Shown in pieces: positions 1 through 5,438 of a stretch of 7,496 nt of DNA (positions are counted from its first letter, which is position 1; each line of letters starts with the position of its first letter). The position numbers were made by a program, and so were the translations under genes. The notes under the pieces are model-generated. The model searched no databases and was not told the origin of the DNA. It saw only the letters and a program-made list of their open reading frames with translations. The stretch is from Brevundimonas sp. (lineage in GTDB: Bacteria > Pseudomonadota > Alphaproteobacteria > Caulobacterales > Caulobacteraceae). Location of the stretch: positions 1-7,496 of the forward strand of contig JANJTI010000198.1 in the NCBI GenBank assembly GCA_024711185.1. Direction: 5' to 3'.

Positions 1-233
1 CCGACAACGGCCGCGGCATCTCCGATCGCGACCACGAGCGCATCTTCGAACTCTTCCGCCGCTCCGGCCGGCAGGATCGACCCGGCGAGGGCCTCGGCCT
101 GGCCTTCGTCCGCAACAGTGTGCGCCGCCTTGGCGGCGAGATCGCCGTGGAGTCCGAGCTTGGCCAGGGCTCGACATTCACCCTGAAATTCCCCAAACGC
201 CTGAACCTCGTCGAGGCCGGAGACTACGCATGA
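1..233 (+). CDS. Sensor histidine kinase, C-terminal ATPase end (5' truncated)
   Basis: The reading frame enters at base 3 and gives 76 residues before TGA at 231-233. They form the end of a HATPase_c domain: a G1 box (DNGRGIS, residues 1-7), an F box (IFELFRR), a G2 box (GEGLGLAFV), then GGEIAVESELGQGSTFTLKFP, the usual final beta strands of a kinase ATP-binding domain. The RSGRQDRPGEGLGLA version of the F/G2 region is, from memory, typical of kinases paired with Rcp1-like regulators. The sensor and the phospho-accepting histidine lie outside the window, so the stimulus is unknown. The stop overlaps the next start in ATGA (230-233), which points to translational coupling with the response regulator, its likely phosphotransfer partner. 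The family call is firm; the identity of the sensor is not knowable here. Confidence 0.93.
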   Translation, partial: DNGRGISDRDHERIFELFRRSGRQDRPGEGLGLAFVRNSVRRLGGEIAVESELGQGSTFTLKFPKRLNLVEAGDYA

Positions 234-655
234 GCGCATCCGTGAAGATCGTGATGGTCGAGGACGATCTCGGTCACGCCAGGCTGATCGAGAAGAACAT
301 CCGACGCGCCAACATCGCCAACGAGATCGTGCACTTCGCCGAGGGTGGCGCGGCGCTCGACTTCCTGTTCAGCGAGGAGGTGCGCCAGAACGGGCCGTTG
401 CTCATCCTGCTGGACCTGAACCTGCCCGACATGTCGGGCACCGACATTCTGGCCCGGGTGAAGAACGACGAGCGCCTGCACCGCGCGCCTGTCGTCGTCC
501 TGACCACCACCGACGACAAGCTCGAAATCCAGCGCTGCTACGACCTGGGCTGCAACGTCTACATCACCAAGCCTGTCGACTACGAAAGCTTTGCGGGAGC
601 CATTCGCCAGCTGGGGCTTTTCCTGTCGGTGATGCAGGCGCCGGAGATCGAGTGA
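230..655 (+). CDS. Single-domain response regulator, Rcp1/CheY-like
   Basis: This is a 141-residue stand-alone receiver domain with no output domain. Acidic residues E11, D12 and D13 bind Mg2+, D62 in LLDLNLPDMSG is the phospho-acceptor, T92/T93 in VVVLTTTDD is the switch position, and K114 in YITKP is the conserved lysine. The NVYITKPVDYESF tail and the 140-residue length fit the Rcp1 class found next to phytochrome-like or PAS kinases. The ATG at 230 overlaps the kinase stop and has a GGAG Shine-Dalgarno at 219-222, seven bases upstream. Its own stop overlaps the GTG of the next gene. With no DNA-binding domain it should act by protein contact or as a phosphate shuttle, most simply between the upstream kinase and the receiver-kinase encoded next. 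That route is inferred from gene order. Confidence 0.95.
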   Translation: MSASVKIVMVEDDLGHARLIEKNIRRANIANEIVHFAEGGAALDFLFSEEVRQNGPLLILLDLNLPDMSGTDILARVKNDERLHRAPVVVLTTTDDKLEIQRCYDLGCNVYITKPVDYESFAGAIRQLGLFLSVMQAPEIE

Positions 656-1698
656 AGGCCGCGGGGGAACTCATCCGCCTGCTCTACATCGACGACGATC
701 GCGGCCTGTCGCGGCTTGTCGAGAAGGAGCTGGGGCGTCACGGCTATGTCGTCACCTGCGCGCCCGACGGCGACGCGGGGCTGGACATCCTGACCGCTTC
801 CACTGCGGCATTCGATGTGGTGGCCCTCGATCATTACATGCCCGGCCGCGACGGCCTGGAGGTTCTGCCGGATATCGTCGCCCTGCCGGATCCGCCGCCG
901 GTCGTCTATGTGACGGGGGCCCAGGAGGGGCGCATCGCCGTCGCCGCCCTGCGCGCCGGGGCCGCGGACTATGTGATCAAGGACGTTTCCGAGGACTTCA
1001 CCGCCCTGCTGCGCAACGCGGTCGAGCACGCGCTGCAGGCCCGTCGTCTGCGCCGCGCCAACGAGGAGGCGCAGGAGCAGATCCGCCTGGCGCGTGATCG
1101 CGCCGAGGCCATGCTGCGCGAGGTCAACCACCGGGTCGGCAACTCGCTGCAGCTCGTCTCCAGCTTCATGTCCTTGCAACTGCGCCACCTGACCGACGAG
1201 GGCGCCCGGGCCGCCCTGCGCGAATCCCAGGCCCGGATCGAGGCCGTCGCCCATGTCCACCGGCGGCTCTACACCTCGGGCGACATGGCCTCGGTCGCCC
1301 TCGACGAGTATCTCGAAGGACTGATCGACGAACTGGCCAAGTCGCTCGGACCCGACGCCGGCTCGCCCCGTATCTTGCTGAGGGCGGAGCCGATGCGGGT
1401 GTCGACCGACCAGGCCGTCTCGCTCGGCGTCGTGGTCACCGAACTCGTCACCAACGCCGCCAAATACGCCTACGCGCCCGGGGAGGGCGGCGAGATTCGC
1501 GTCATTCTGCAGGCGGACGGAAAGGAACGCGCCCTGCTGACGGTCGAGGACGACGGGCCCGGCATGGGCGACGGCAAACCCAAGGGCACGGGACTGGGCG
1601 GCAAGATCGTCTCGGCCATGGCCGCCGGTTTGCGGTCGGCGGTGGAACTCGATCCGGCGCACAAGGGCGTGCGGGCGCGACTCGCTTTCGATCTCTGA
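652..1698 (+). CDS. Receiver domain-HisKA_2 histidine kinase (sensorless, cytoplasmic)
   Basis: This is a 348-residue protein. Residues 8-125 are a receiver domain: acidic D14-D16, phospho-acceptor D60 in ALDHYMPGRDG, T88 and K110. A charged helical linker spans about 126-155. The HisKA_2 dimerisation box follows, with H160 in REVNHRVGNSLQLV as the likely phosphorylated histidine. The ATPase domain has the N box around N268 (TELVTNAAKYAY), a G1 box at 300-305 (DDGPGM) and a G2 box at 311-320 (KGTGLGGKIV). There is no membrane segment or sensory domain, so its input is probably phosphorylation of its own receiver by the upstream kinase. GTG at 652 is chosen because it forms the GTGA overlap with the preceding stop and has GGAG at 643-646. 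HisKA_2 and HWE kinases often control the alphaproteobacterial general stress response; that this one does so is inference. Confidence 0.95.
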   Translation: MKAAGELIRLLYIDDDRGLSRLVEKELGRHGYVVTCAPDGDAGLDILTASTAAFDVVALDHYMPGRDGLEVLPDIVALPDPPPVVYVTGAQEGRIAVAALRAGAADYVIKDVSEDFTALLRNAVEHALQARRLRRANEEAQEQIRLARDRAEAMLREVNHRVGNSLQLVSSFMSLQLRHLTDEGARAALRESQARIEAVAHVHRRLYTSGDMASVALDEYLEGLIDELAKSLGPDAGSPRILLRAEPMRVSTDQAVSLGVVVTELVTNAAKYAYAPGEGGEIRVILQADGKERALLTVEDDGPGMGDGKPKGTGLGGKIVSAMAAGLRSAVELDPAHKGVRARLAFDL

Positions 1699-2150
1699 TG
1701 CGGCCACGACTGCAGTTCGGCGCGCCCGAGGCCGGTCTCGACTACCCGGTGCGGCCCACAGCCTTCGGCCTCGTGCTGCACGAGGCGCGGCTGGCCTGCG
1801 TGCGGGTCGATCGCGGCGAGCGCAGCTATTTCGACCTGCCGGGCGGCGCGATCGATGGAGACGAGACCGAAGAGCAGGCCCTGATCCGGGAATTTCTCGA
1901 AGAGACGGGGATGACCGTTCGAGCGGTCGAGCGGATCGGCGAGGCGGGTCAGTTCTTTCGTCGCTCGGATGGGAAGCCGCTCAACAACGTGGGCGGATTC
2001 TGGATCGCCGAACGCGTCGCGTGGGAGCCTGCCGCCAAGGTCGAGGCGGATCATGAACTGGTGTGGCTGGCGCCGGGCGCCGCCATGGAGAGGCTTCGCC
2101 ACGACGCCCACGCCTGGGCGGTGGCGGCCTTGCTGCGGCGACGTGCCTGA
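1698..2150 (+). CDS. Nudix hydrolase
   Basis: This 150-residue protein carries a perfect Nudix box, G-x5-E-x7-REUxEExGU: G50, E56, R64-E65, E68-E69, G71, then M72. The glutamates of REFLEE bind the metal that activates water to cleave a nucleoside diphosphate linked to another group. The YFDLPGGAIDGDE lead-in resembles ADP-ribose pyrophosphatase and MutT-like members, but the substrate cannot be read from the sequence. The length is normal for a single-domain Nudix enzyme and there is no signal peptide. The start overlaps the kinase stop by one base (TGATG, 1696-1700) and has no Shine-Dalgarno, so it is probably translated by ribosomes re-initiating after the kinase. That makes it the last gene of the signalling operon. 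No other signalling feature is visible in the protein. Confidence 0.94.
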   Translation: MRPRLQFGAPEAGLDYPVRPTAFGLVLHEARLACVRVDRGERSYFDLPGGAIDGDETEEQALIREFLEETGMTVRAVERIGEAGQFFRRSDGKPLNNVGGFWIAERVAWEPAAKVEADHELVWLAPGAAMERLRHDAHAWAVAALLRRRA

Positions 2151-2160
2151 CCCTTTCGAT

Positions 2161-2186
2161 GGAACGGGCGGCGCCGGCGGCCCGTT
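2161..2186 (+). promoter_or_regulatory. Predicted sigma-EcfG (general stress response) promoter
   Basis: GGAAC at 2161-2165 is followed by 17 bases and CGTT at 2183-2186. This matches the known alphaproteobacterial EcfG/SigT consensus (GGAAC, 16-17 bases, CGTT) at every defined base. It lies 11 bases after the Nudix stop and about 50 bases before the start of a CsbD-family gene, a family often found in stress regulons. That would leave an untranslated leader of roughly 40 bases. The call rests on sequence and context only. Confidence 0.8.
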
Positions 2187-2223
2187 GGTCTTCCGAAGCG
2201 TCGTCATTCCGGCGGCGCGCGAC

Positions 2224-2230
2224 AAGGAGG
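2224..2230 (+). promoter_or_regulatory. Strong Shine-Dalgarno for the CsbD gene
   Basis: AAGGAGG ends five bases before ATG 2236. It is the best ribosome binding site in the window. It fixes the start of the CsbD gene well inside a longer open frame that overlaps the Nudix gene. Confidence 0.88.
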
Positions 2231-2235
2231 CTGCC

Positions 2236-2421
2236 ATGCCCGATCACGACCGCGTCGAAGGCTCCGCCAAGCAGATGGGCGGCAAGATGAAGGAAGCCGC
2301 CGGCGACTTCACCGGCGACCACAAGATGAAGACCGAAGGCAAGGCCGACCAGGTCGAGGGCAAGGTCCAGAACGCCGTCGGCGGCATGAAGGACGCCCTG
2401 CGCGACGACAAGCGCCACTGA
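2236..2421 (+). CDS. CsbD family stress protein
   Basis: This is a 61-residue, very hydrophilic protein. It begins MPDHDRVEGSAKQMGGKMKE and contains the repeated family pattern of GxxKxxxGxxxGD (GGKMKEAAGDFTGD, 15-28) and KxEGKADQVEGKVQNAVG (32-49), ending in a short charged tail. There are no cysteines, no aromatic residues except F25, and no membrane segment. CsbD-like proteins (YjbJ in E. coli) are abundant under stress and stationary phase, but their biochemical role is not established. The frame stays open far upstream into the Nudix gene, but the AAGGAGG site and the family's usual length fix the start at ATG 2236. The predicted EcfG promoter upstream implies induction by general stress, separately from the signalling operon. 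A hairpin follows the stop. Confidence 0.93.
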   Translation: MPDHDRVEGSAKQMGGKMKEAAGDFTGDHKMKTEGKADQVEGKVQNAVGGMKDALRDDKRH

Positions 2422-2442
2422 CCCCGGCTCGACGACTGAAGC

Positions 2443-2467
2443 GCCGCCCGCCGCCCCGGCGGGCGGC
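2443..2467. terminator. GC-rich hairpin between convergent genes, probable bidirectional terminator
   Basis: GCCGCCCGCC (2443-2452) and GGCGGGCGGC (2458-2467) pair perfectly over 10 bp around a five-base loop. The hairpin lies 21 bases past the CsbD stop and 15 bases past the stop of the minus-strand gene. The T tracts are poor: ATT then CGTGCGTT on the plus side and TTCAGTC on the minus side. It may therefore be a weak intrinsic terminator, or may mainly protect the 3' ends of both transcripts. Confidence 0.7.
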
Positions 2468-2482
2468 ATTCGTGCGTTCGTG

Positions 2483-2998
2483 TCAGTCCCGGTCGCCCCA
2501 GCGGATGGTCAGGCCCTCGTCCCGCTGGTCGCGGCGGCTGGCGGGCCGGCATTGCTCTTCCCAGACCACACCGCCGCCAGGCTGGGCGCGAGGGCGGGTT
2601 TCGCAAATGCGCTCGTCCAGAACCGCCGATGCACGGCCGCTTCGCGATGGCGCGCCGCACTGCAGGCCGTAACGGTCGCCCTTGGCTTCCTGGCGGCAGG
2701 CCTCTGCGGCAGGCCCGGGAGCGAGCCCGACCGGAAGCGCGTCGCCGAGATGCGCGGCGAGCACCGTCCGGACCCGGGCCTGACACAACTCGAGGGACTC
2801 GTCAGCACTGCGGATCAGCGGACTGCACTGCGCCCTCTCGTAGCCGAAGGGATCGGTTCGCGCAGACTCCGGGATCGGCGGGGGCGGCAGCGCTTCCACC
2901 GCGGCGGCCGCGGGGGGCGGCGGTTCGGACCACACCACCTGGTCGGCGGCGGCCGGGGAGACCTGCTGCAGCAGCAGGGCGATGACGGCGGCGAGCAT
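2483..2998 (-). CDS. Hypothetical exported protein with six cysteines
   Basis: I do not recognise this 171-residue protein. Residues 1-18 are hydrophobic and end in PAAA before D19, like a signal peptide with cleavage near 18/19, although no positive charge precedes the hydrophobic core. Residues 25-45 are rich in proline and alanine, a likely flexible linker. The rest has six cysteines (58, 72, 101, 114, 132, 150), an even number that suits disulfide bonds in the periplasm, and a charged C-terminus. ATG 2998 is the only start candidate, because an in-frame TAG lies just upstream, and AGGAAG precedes it at a normal distance. The gene begins 32 bases after the VWA gene on the same strand, so the two may be co-transcribed. 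A plus-strand frame covers the same DNA, but it has no family features, and the signal peptide plus cysteine pattern favours the minus strand. Confidence 0.72.
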   Translation of the reverse strand: MLAAVIALLLQQVSPAAADQVVWSEPPPPAAAAVEALPPPPIPESARTDPFGYERAQCSPLIRSADESLELCQARVRTVLAAHLGDALPVGLAPGPAAEACRQEAKGDRYGLQCGAPSRSGRASAVLDERICETRPRAQPGGGVVWEEQCRPASRRDQRDEGLTIRWGDRD

Positions 2999-3030
2999 GG
3001 GCGTCTTCCTGTCTCCGCCTGAAGCCTAGC

Positions 3031-4209
3031 CTATTTGGCGAGCGACCGCATCGCCCGCTCGAGGCCCTCGAGGGTGAGGGGATACATCCGCTCGTCGACC
3101 AGGTCCCGGATGAGCCCGACAGAGGGCGAGTAGCCCCAGTAGCGCTCCGGAGCCGGGTTCAGCCACGCGACCCGGTCCCACTGCTGCGTGACCCGCTTCA
3201 GCCACACCGCCCCCGCCTCCTCGTTCCAGTGCTCGACCGAACCGCCGGGCATGGTGACCTCGTAGGGGCTCATGGTGGCGTCGCCGACGAAGATCGCCCG
3301 CCAGTCGGCCGGGTATTTGTGCAGCAGGTCCCAGGTCGGGATCTTCTCCGTGTGCCGGCGTCGGTTGTCCTTCCAGACTCCCTCGTAGAGGCAGTTGTGG
3401 AAGTAGAAGAATTCCAGGTGCCTGAACTCGGTCTTCGCCGCCGAGAACAGCTCCTCGCACATCTTCACATGGGCATCCATCGAGCCGCCGATGTCGAGGA
3501 ACAGCAGGACCTTGATGGCGTTGCGCCGCTCGGGCCGCATGTGGATGTCCAGCCAGCCCTGCCGCGCGGTGCCGTCGATGGTGGCGTCCATGTCCAGTTC
3601 GTCGGGCGCGCCCTGCCGGGCGAACCGCCTCAGCCGGCGCAGCGCCACCTTGATGTTGCGGGTGCCCAGTTCGACCTGGTCGTCGAGGTTGCGGTACTCG
3701 CGCTTCTCCCACACCTTGACCGCGCGGCCCTGCCGGCCCGGCCCGCCGATGCGCACCCCCTCGGGATTGTAGCCGCCGTGGCCGAACGGGCTCGTCCCGC
3801 CGGTGCCGATCCACTTCGAGCCCTCCTCGTGCCGGCCCTTCTGCTCCTCCAGACGCTGCTTCAGCGTCTCCATCAGCTTCTCGAATCCGCCCAACGCCTC
3901 GATCTGCGCCTTCTCCTCGTCGGTCAGATATTTCTCGGTGAGCAGCCGCAGCCAGTCCTCGGGGAGGTCCGCCGTCAGATCGTCGCCCGCCGCCACCGTC
4001 TCGACGCCCTCGAACACCTTGCCGAACACCTGGTCGAAGCGGTCGTAGTGTTTCTCGTCCTTGACCAGCACCGCCCGTGACAGGTGGTAGAAGTCGTCGA
4101 CGCGGCCGCCGGCCACGCCACGGTCCATGGCCTCCATCAGATGGAGCCATTCCTTCATCGACACGGGCACCTTGGCCTCGCGCAGGGCGGTGAAGAAGGG
4201 GAGGAGCAT
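3031..4209 (-). CDS. VWA domain-containing protein, CoxE-like
   Basis: This is a 392-residue cytoplasmic protein of the VWA/CoxE family. The N-terminal 120 residues (LLPFFTALREAKVPVSMKEWL onward) match the helical CoxE-type region. A glycine-rich stretch follows (about 130-160, SKWIGTGGTSPFGHGGYNPEG). The VWA fold begins near 232 with the metal site DIGGSM (D239, G241, S243) and a later GDATMSPYE segment (D310). Proteins of this group usually partner with a MoxR-type AAA+ ATPase to insert metals or remodel complexes, but no MoxR gene lies next to it here. ATG 4209 is preferred because the family starts M-L/F-LPFF; AGAAGGAG precedes it but only two bases away. GTG 4224 would add five residues and has no Shine-Dalgarno. 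The exported six-cysteine protein follows 32 bases later. The target complex is unknown. Confidence 0.92.
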   Translation of the reverse strand: MLLPFFTALREAKVPVSMKEWLHLMEAMDRGVAGGRVDDFYHLSRAVLVKDEKHYDRFDQVFGKVFEGVETVAAGDDLTADLPEDWLRLLTEKYLTDEEKAQIEALGGFEKLMETLKQRLEEQKGRHEEGSKWIGTGGTSPFGHGGYNPEGVRIGGPGRQGRAVKVWEKREYRNLDDQVELGTRNIKVALRRLRRFARQGAPDELDMDATIDGTARQGWLDIHMRPERRNAIKVLLFLDIGGSMDAHVKMCEELFSAAKTEFRHLEFFYFHNCLYEGVWKDNRRRHTEKIPTWDLLHKYPADWRAIFVGDATMSPYEVTMPGGSVEHWNEEAGAVWLKRVTQQWDRVAWLNPAPERYWGYSPSVGLIRDLVDERMYPLTLEGLERAMRSLAK

Positions 4210-4248
4210 GGCTCCTTCTATCACCCGAGCCGCGGCGCGGCATCCCGG

Positions 4249-4277
4249 TTGAGAGGGCGCGGCGGCGCGGCTAGGGT
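4249..4277 (+). promoter_or_regulatory. Predicted housekeeping promoter giving a leaderless hydroxylase mRNA
   Basis: TTGAGA at 4249-4254, a 17-base spacer and TAGGGT at 4272-4277 form a sigma-70-like promoter. Only six bases separate the -10 from ATG 4284, so transcription would begin at or within a base or two of the start codon. No Shine-Dalgarno is present, which agrees with a leaderless message. Confidence 0.55.
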
Positions 4278-4283
4278 CCGTCC

Positions 4284-5438
4284 ATGTCGAGGGATACCGC
4301 AGGGGCCGCCGAAGCGGCGCGTCGTGGGGACTGGCCGGAGGTGCTGGCGCATCTGTCGTCTGTGGAGACGGCCGCGACCGGCGTGGCGGACGATTTCGCC
4401 CTCCTCGCCTCGGCCCACATGCACGCGGGGTCTCCAGAGGCCGCCGAGGCGGCCGCCGATCGCGCCCTCCAGCTTGATGCAGCCAACCTCCGCGCCGCCT
4501 TGGTCAAGGCCGATCTGCTGTACGCGCGCGAGGCGCTGAAGGAAGCCAATCTCTTCTATCGCGCGGTCGCGGAGACCCGGGCCGTCCTGGCGGACCTGCC
4601 GCACGATCTGGCCGAGGGCGTGGGGCGCGCCCGCGCCCTCCGCGACCGGCTCGCACGCGACATATTCAGCCATGTGCAAGCCGAGCTGGGTCGCGCCGGA
4701 TATGTCGAGGGACGGTCCAGCTCGCGCTTCACCCATGCGCTGGACCTCGCCACCGGCAAGCGCCAGGCCTACTTCCAGCAACCCCAGGCCTTCTATTTCC
4801 CGGAGTTGCCGAACACCCAGTTCTATCCGCGCGAGCAGTTTCCCTGGCTCGACGCCATCGAGGCGGAAACCGAAACCATCACGGCGGAGCTGGAAGCCGT
4901 GCTTCGGACCGACGAGACCTTCGCGCCCTACATCCGCTCCATCCCCGGCTTGCCGAACCAGGCGGACTACCCGCTCATCGACAGTACGGACTGGAGCGCC
5001 TGCTTCCTCTGGAAGGACGGGCGGGAGACGCCCATCGCCGACCGCTGTCCCCGCACCATGGCCGCGCTGGAGGCGGCGCCGCTGTGCCGGATCGCGGGCC
5101 GGTCGCCGCAGATCATGTTCTCGCAACTCAAGGCGGGAGCTCACATCCGGCCCCACTACGGCTTCGTCAACACGCGCCTGATCTGTCACCTGCCGCTGAT
5201 CGTGCCGCCGGGTTGTCGCTTCCGGGTCGGCAACGAGGTTCGCAGCTGGGAGAAGGGCAAGGCCTGGGTGTTCGACGACACCATCGAGCACGAGGCCATC
5301 AACCAGAGCGACAGAACCCGCGTGGTGCTGATCTTCGACATCTGGCGGCCCGAACTGACGGGCGAGGAGCGCGCGCTGGTCCAGACCCTGCTCGAGGCGA
5401 TGGACGCCTTTTCCCCGTCGCGCACGGACTGGGGCTAG
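4284..5438 (+). CDS. Aspartyl/asparaginyl beta-hydroxylase family oxygenase with TPR-like N-terminus
   Basis: This is a 384-residue protein. Residues 1-100 are alanine-rich helices with TPR-like repeats (for example DFALLASAHMHAGSPEAAEAAADRALQLD, in segments from 37), likely a protein-binding part. Residues about 165-360 are the Asp_Arg_Hydrox domain, an Fe(II)/2-oxoglutarate oxygenase that hydroxylates Asp or Asn side chains. Compared with human AspH, recalled from memory, the iron ligands align as H291 (RPHYG) and H336 (IEHEA), and the 2-oxoglutarate contacts as H302 and R346. The third family arginine (R688 in AspH) is isoleucine here (I300). The FDIWRPELT ending is typical. There is no signal peptide, so it acts in the cytoplasm; the substrate is unknown. 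No Shine-Dalgarno precedes ATG 4284. The TAG stop shares a CTAG with the stop of the convergent DUF72 gene. Confidence 0.93.
   Translation: MSRDTAGAAEAARRGDWPEVLAHLSSVETAATGVADDFALLASAHMHAGSPEAAEAAADRALQLDAANLRAALVKADLLYAREALKEANLFYRAVAETRAVLADLPHDLAEGVGRARALRDRLARDIFSHVQAELGRAGYVEGRSSSRFTHALDLATGKRQAYFQQPQAFYFPELPNTQFYPREQFPWLDAIEAETETITAELEAVLRTDETFAPYIRSIPGLPNQADYPLIDSTDWSACFLWKDGRETPIADRCPRTMAALEAAPLCRIAGRSPQIMFSQLKAGAHIRPHYGFVNTRLICHLPLIVPPGCRFRVGNEVRSWEKGKAWVFDDTIEHEAINQSDRTRVVLIFDIWRPELTGEERALVQTLLEAMDAFSPSRTDWG

Noticed and set aside
580..1707. Minus-strand open frame of 375 codons antisense to the receiver-kinase
   Set aside because: The plus strand encodes unmistakable receiver, HisKA_2 and ATPase motifs; the antisense product shows none.
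1969..2235. Upstream extension of the CsbD frame into the Nudix gene
   Set aside because: The translated extension is arginine/proline-rich noise; AAGGAGG and the usual family length fix the start at 2236.
2480..3022. Plus-strand open frame over the exported six-cysteine gene
   Set aside because: It has no signal peptide, no motif and no Shine-Dalgarno. It is arginine/glycine-rich at the end and would begin just after the CsbD hairpin. The minus-strand gene explains the DNA better, but this is the least certain strand choice in the window.
3020..3030. GCTAGGCT on the minus strand as a promoter for the six-cysteine gene
   Set aside because: No acceptable -35 lies 16-18 bases upstream (ATGCGG at 17), and the gene has a proper Shine-Dalgarno and sits 32 bases after the VWA gene, so read-through is simpler.
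4210..4283. Promoter for the VWA gene on the minus strand
   Set aside because: I found no -35/-10 pair with reasonable spacing. The TGATAG near 4219 lacks a matching -35.
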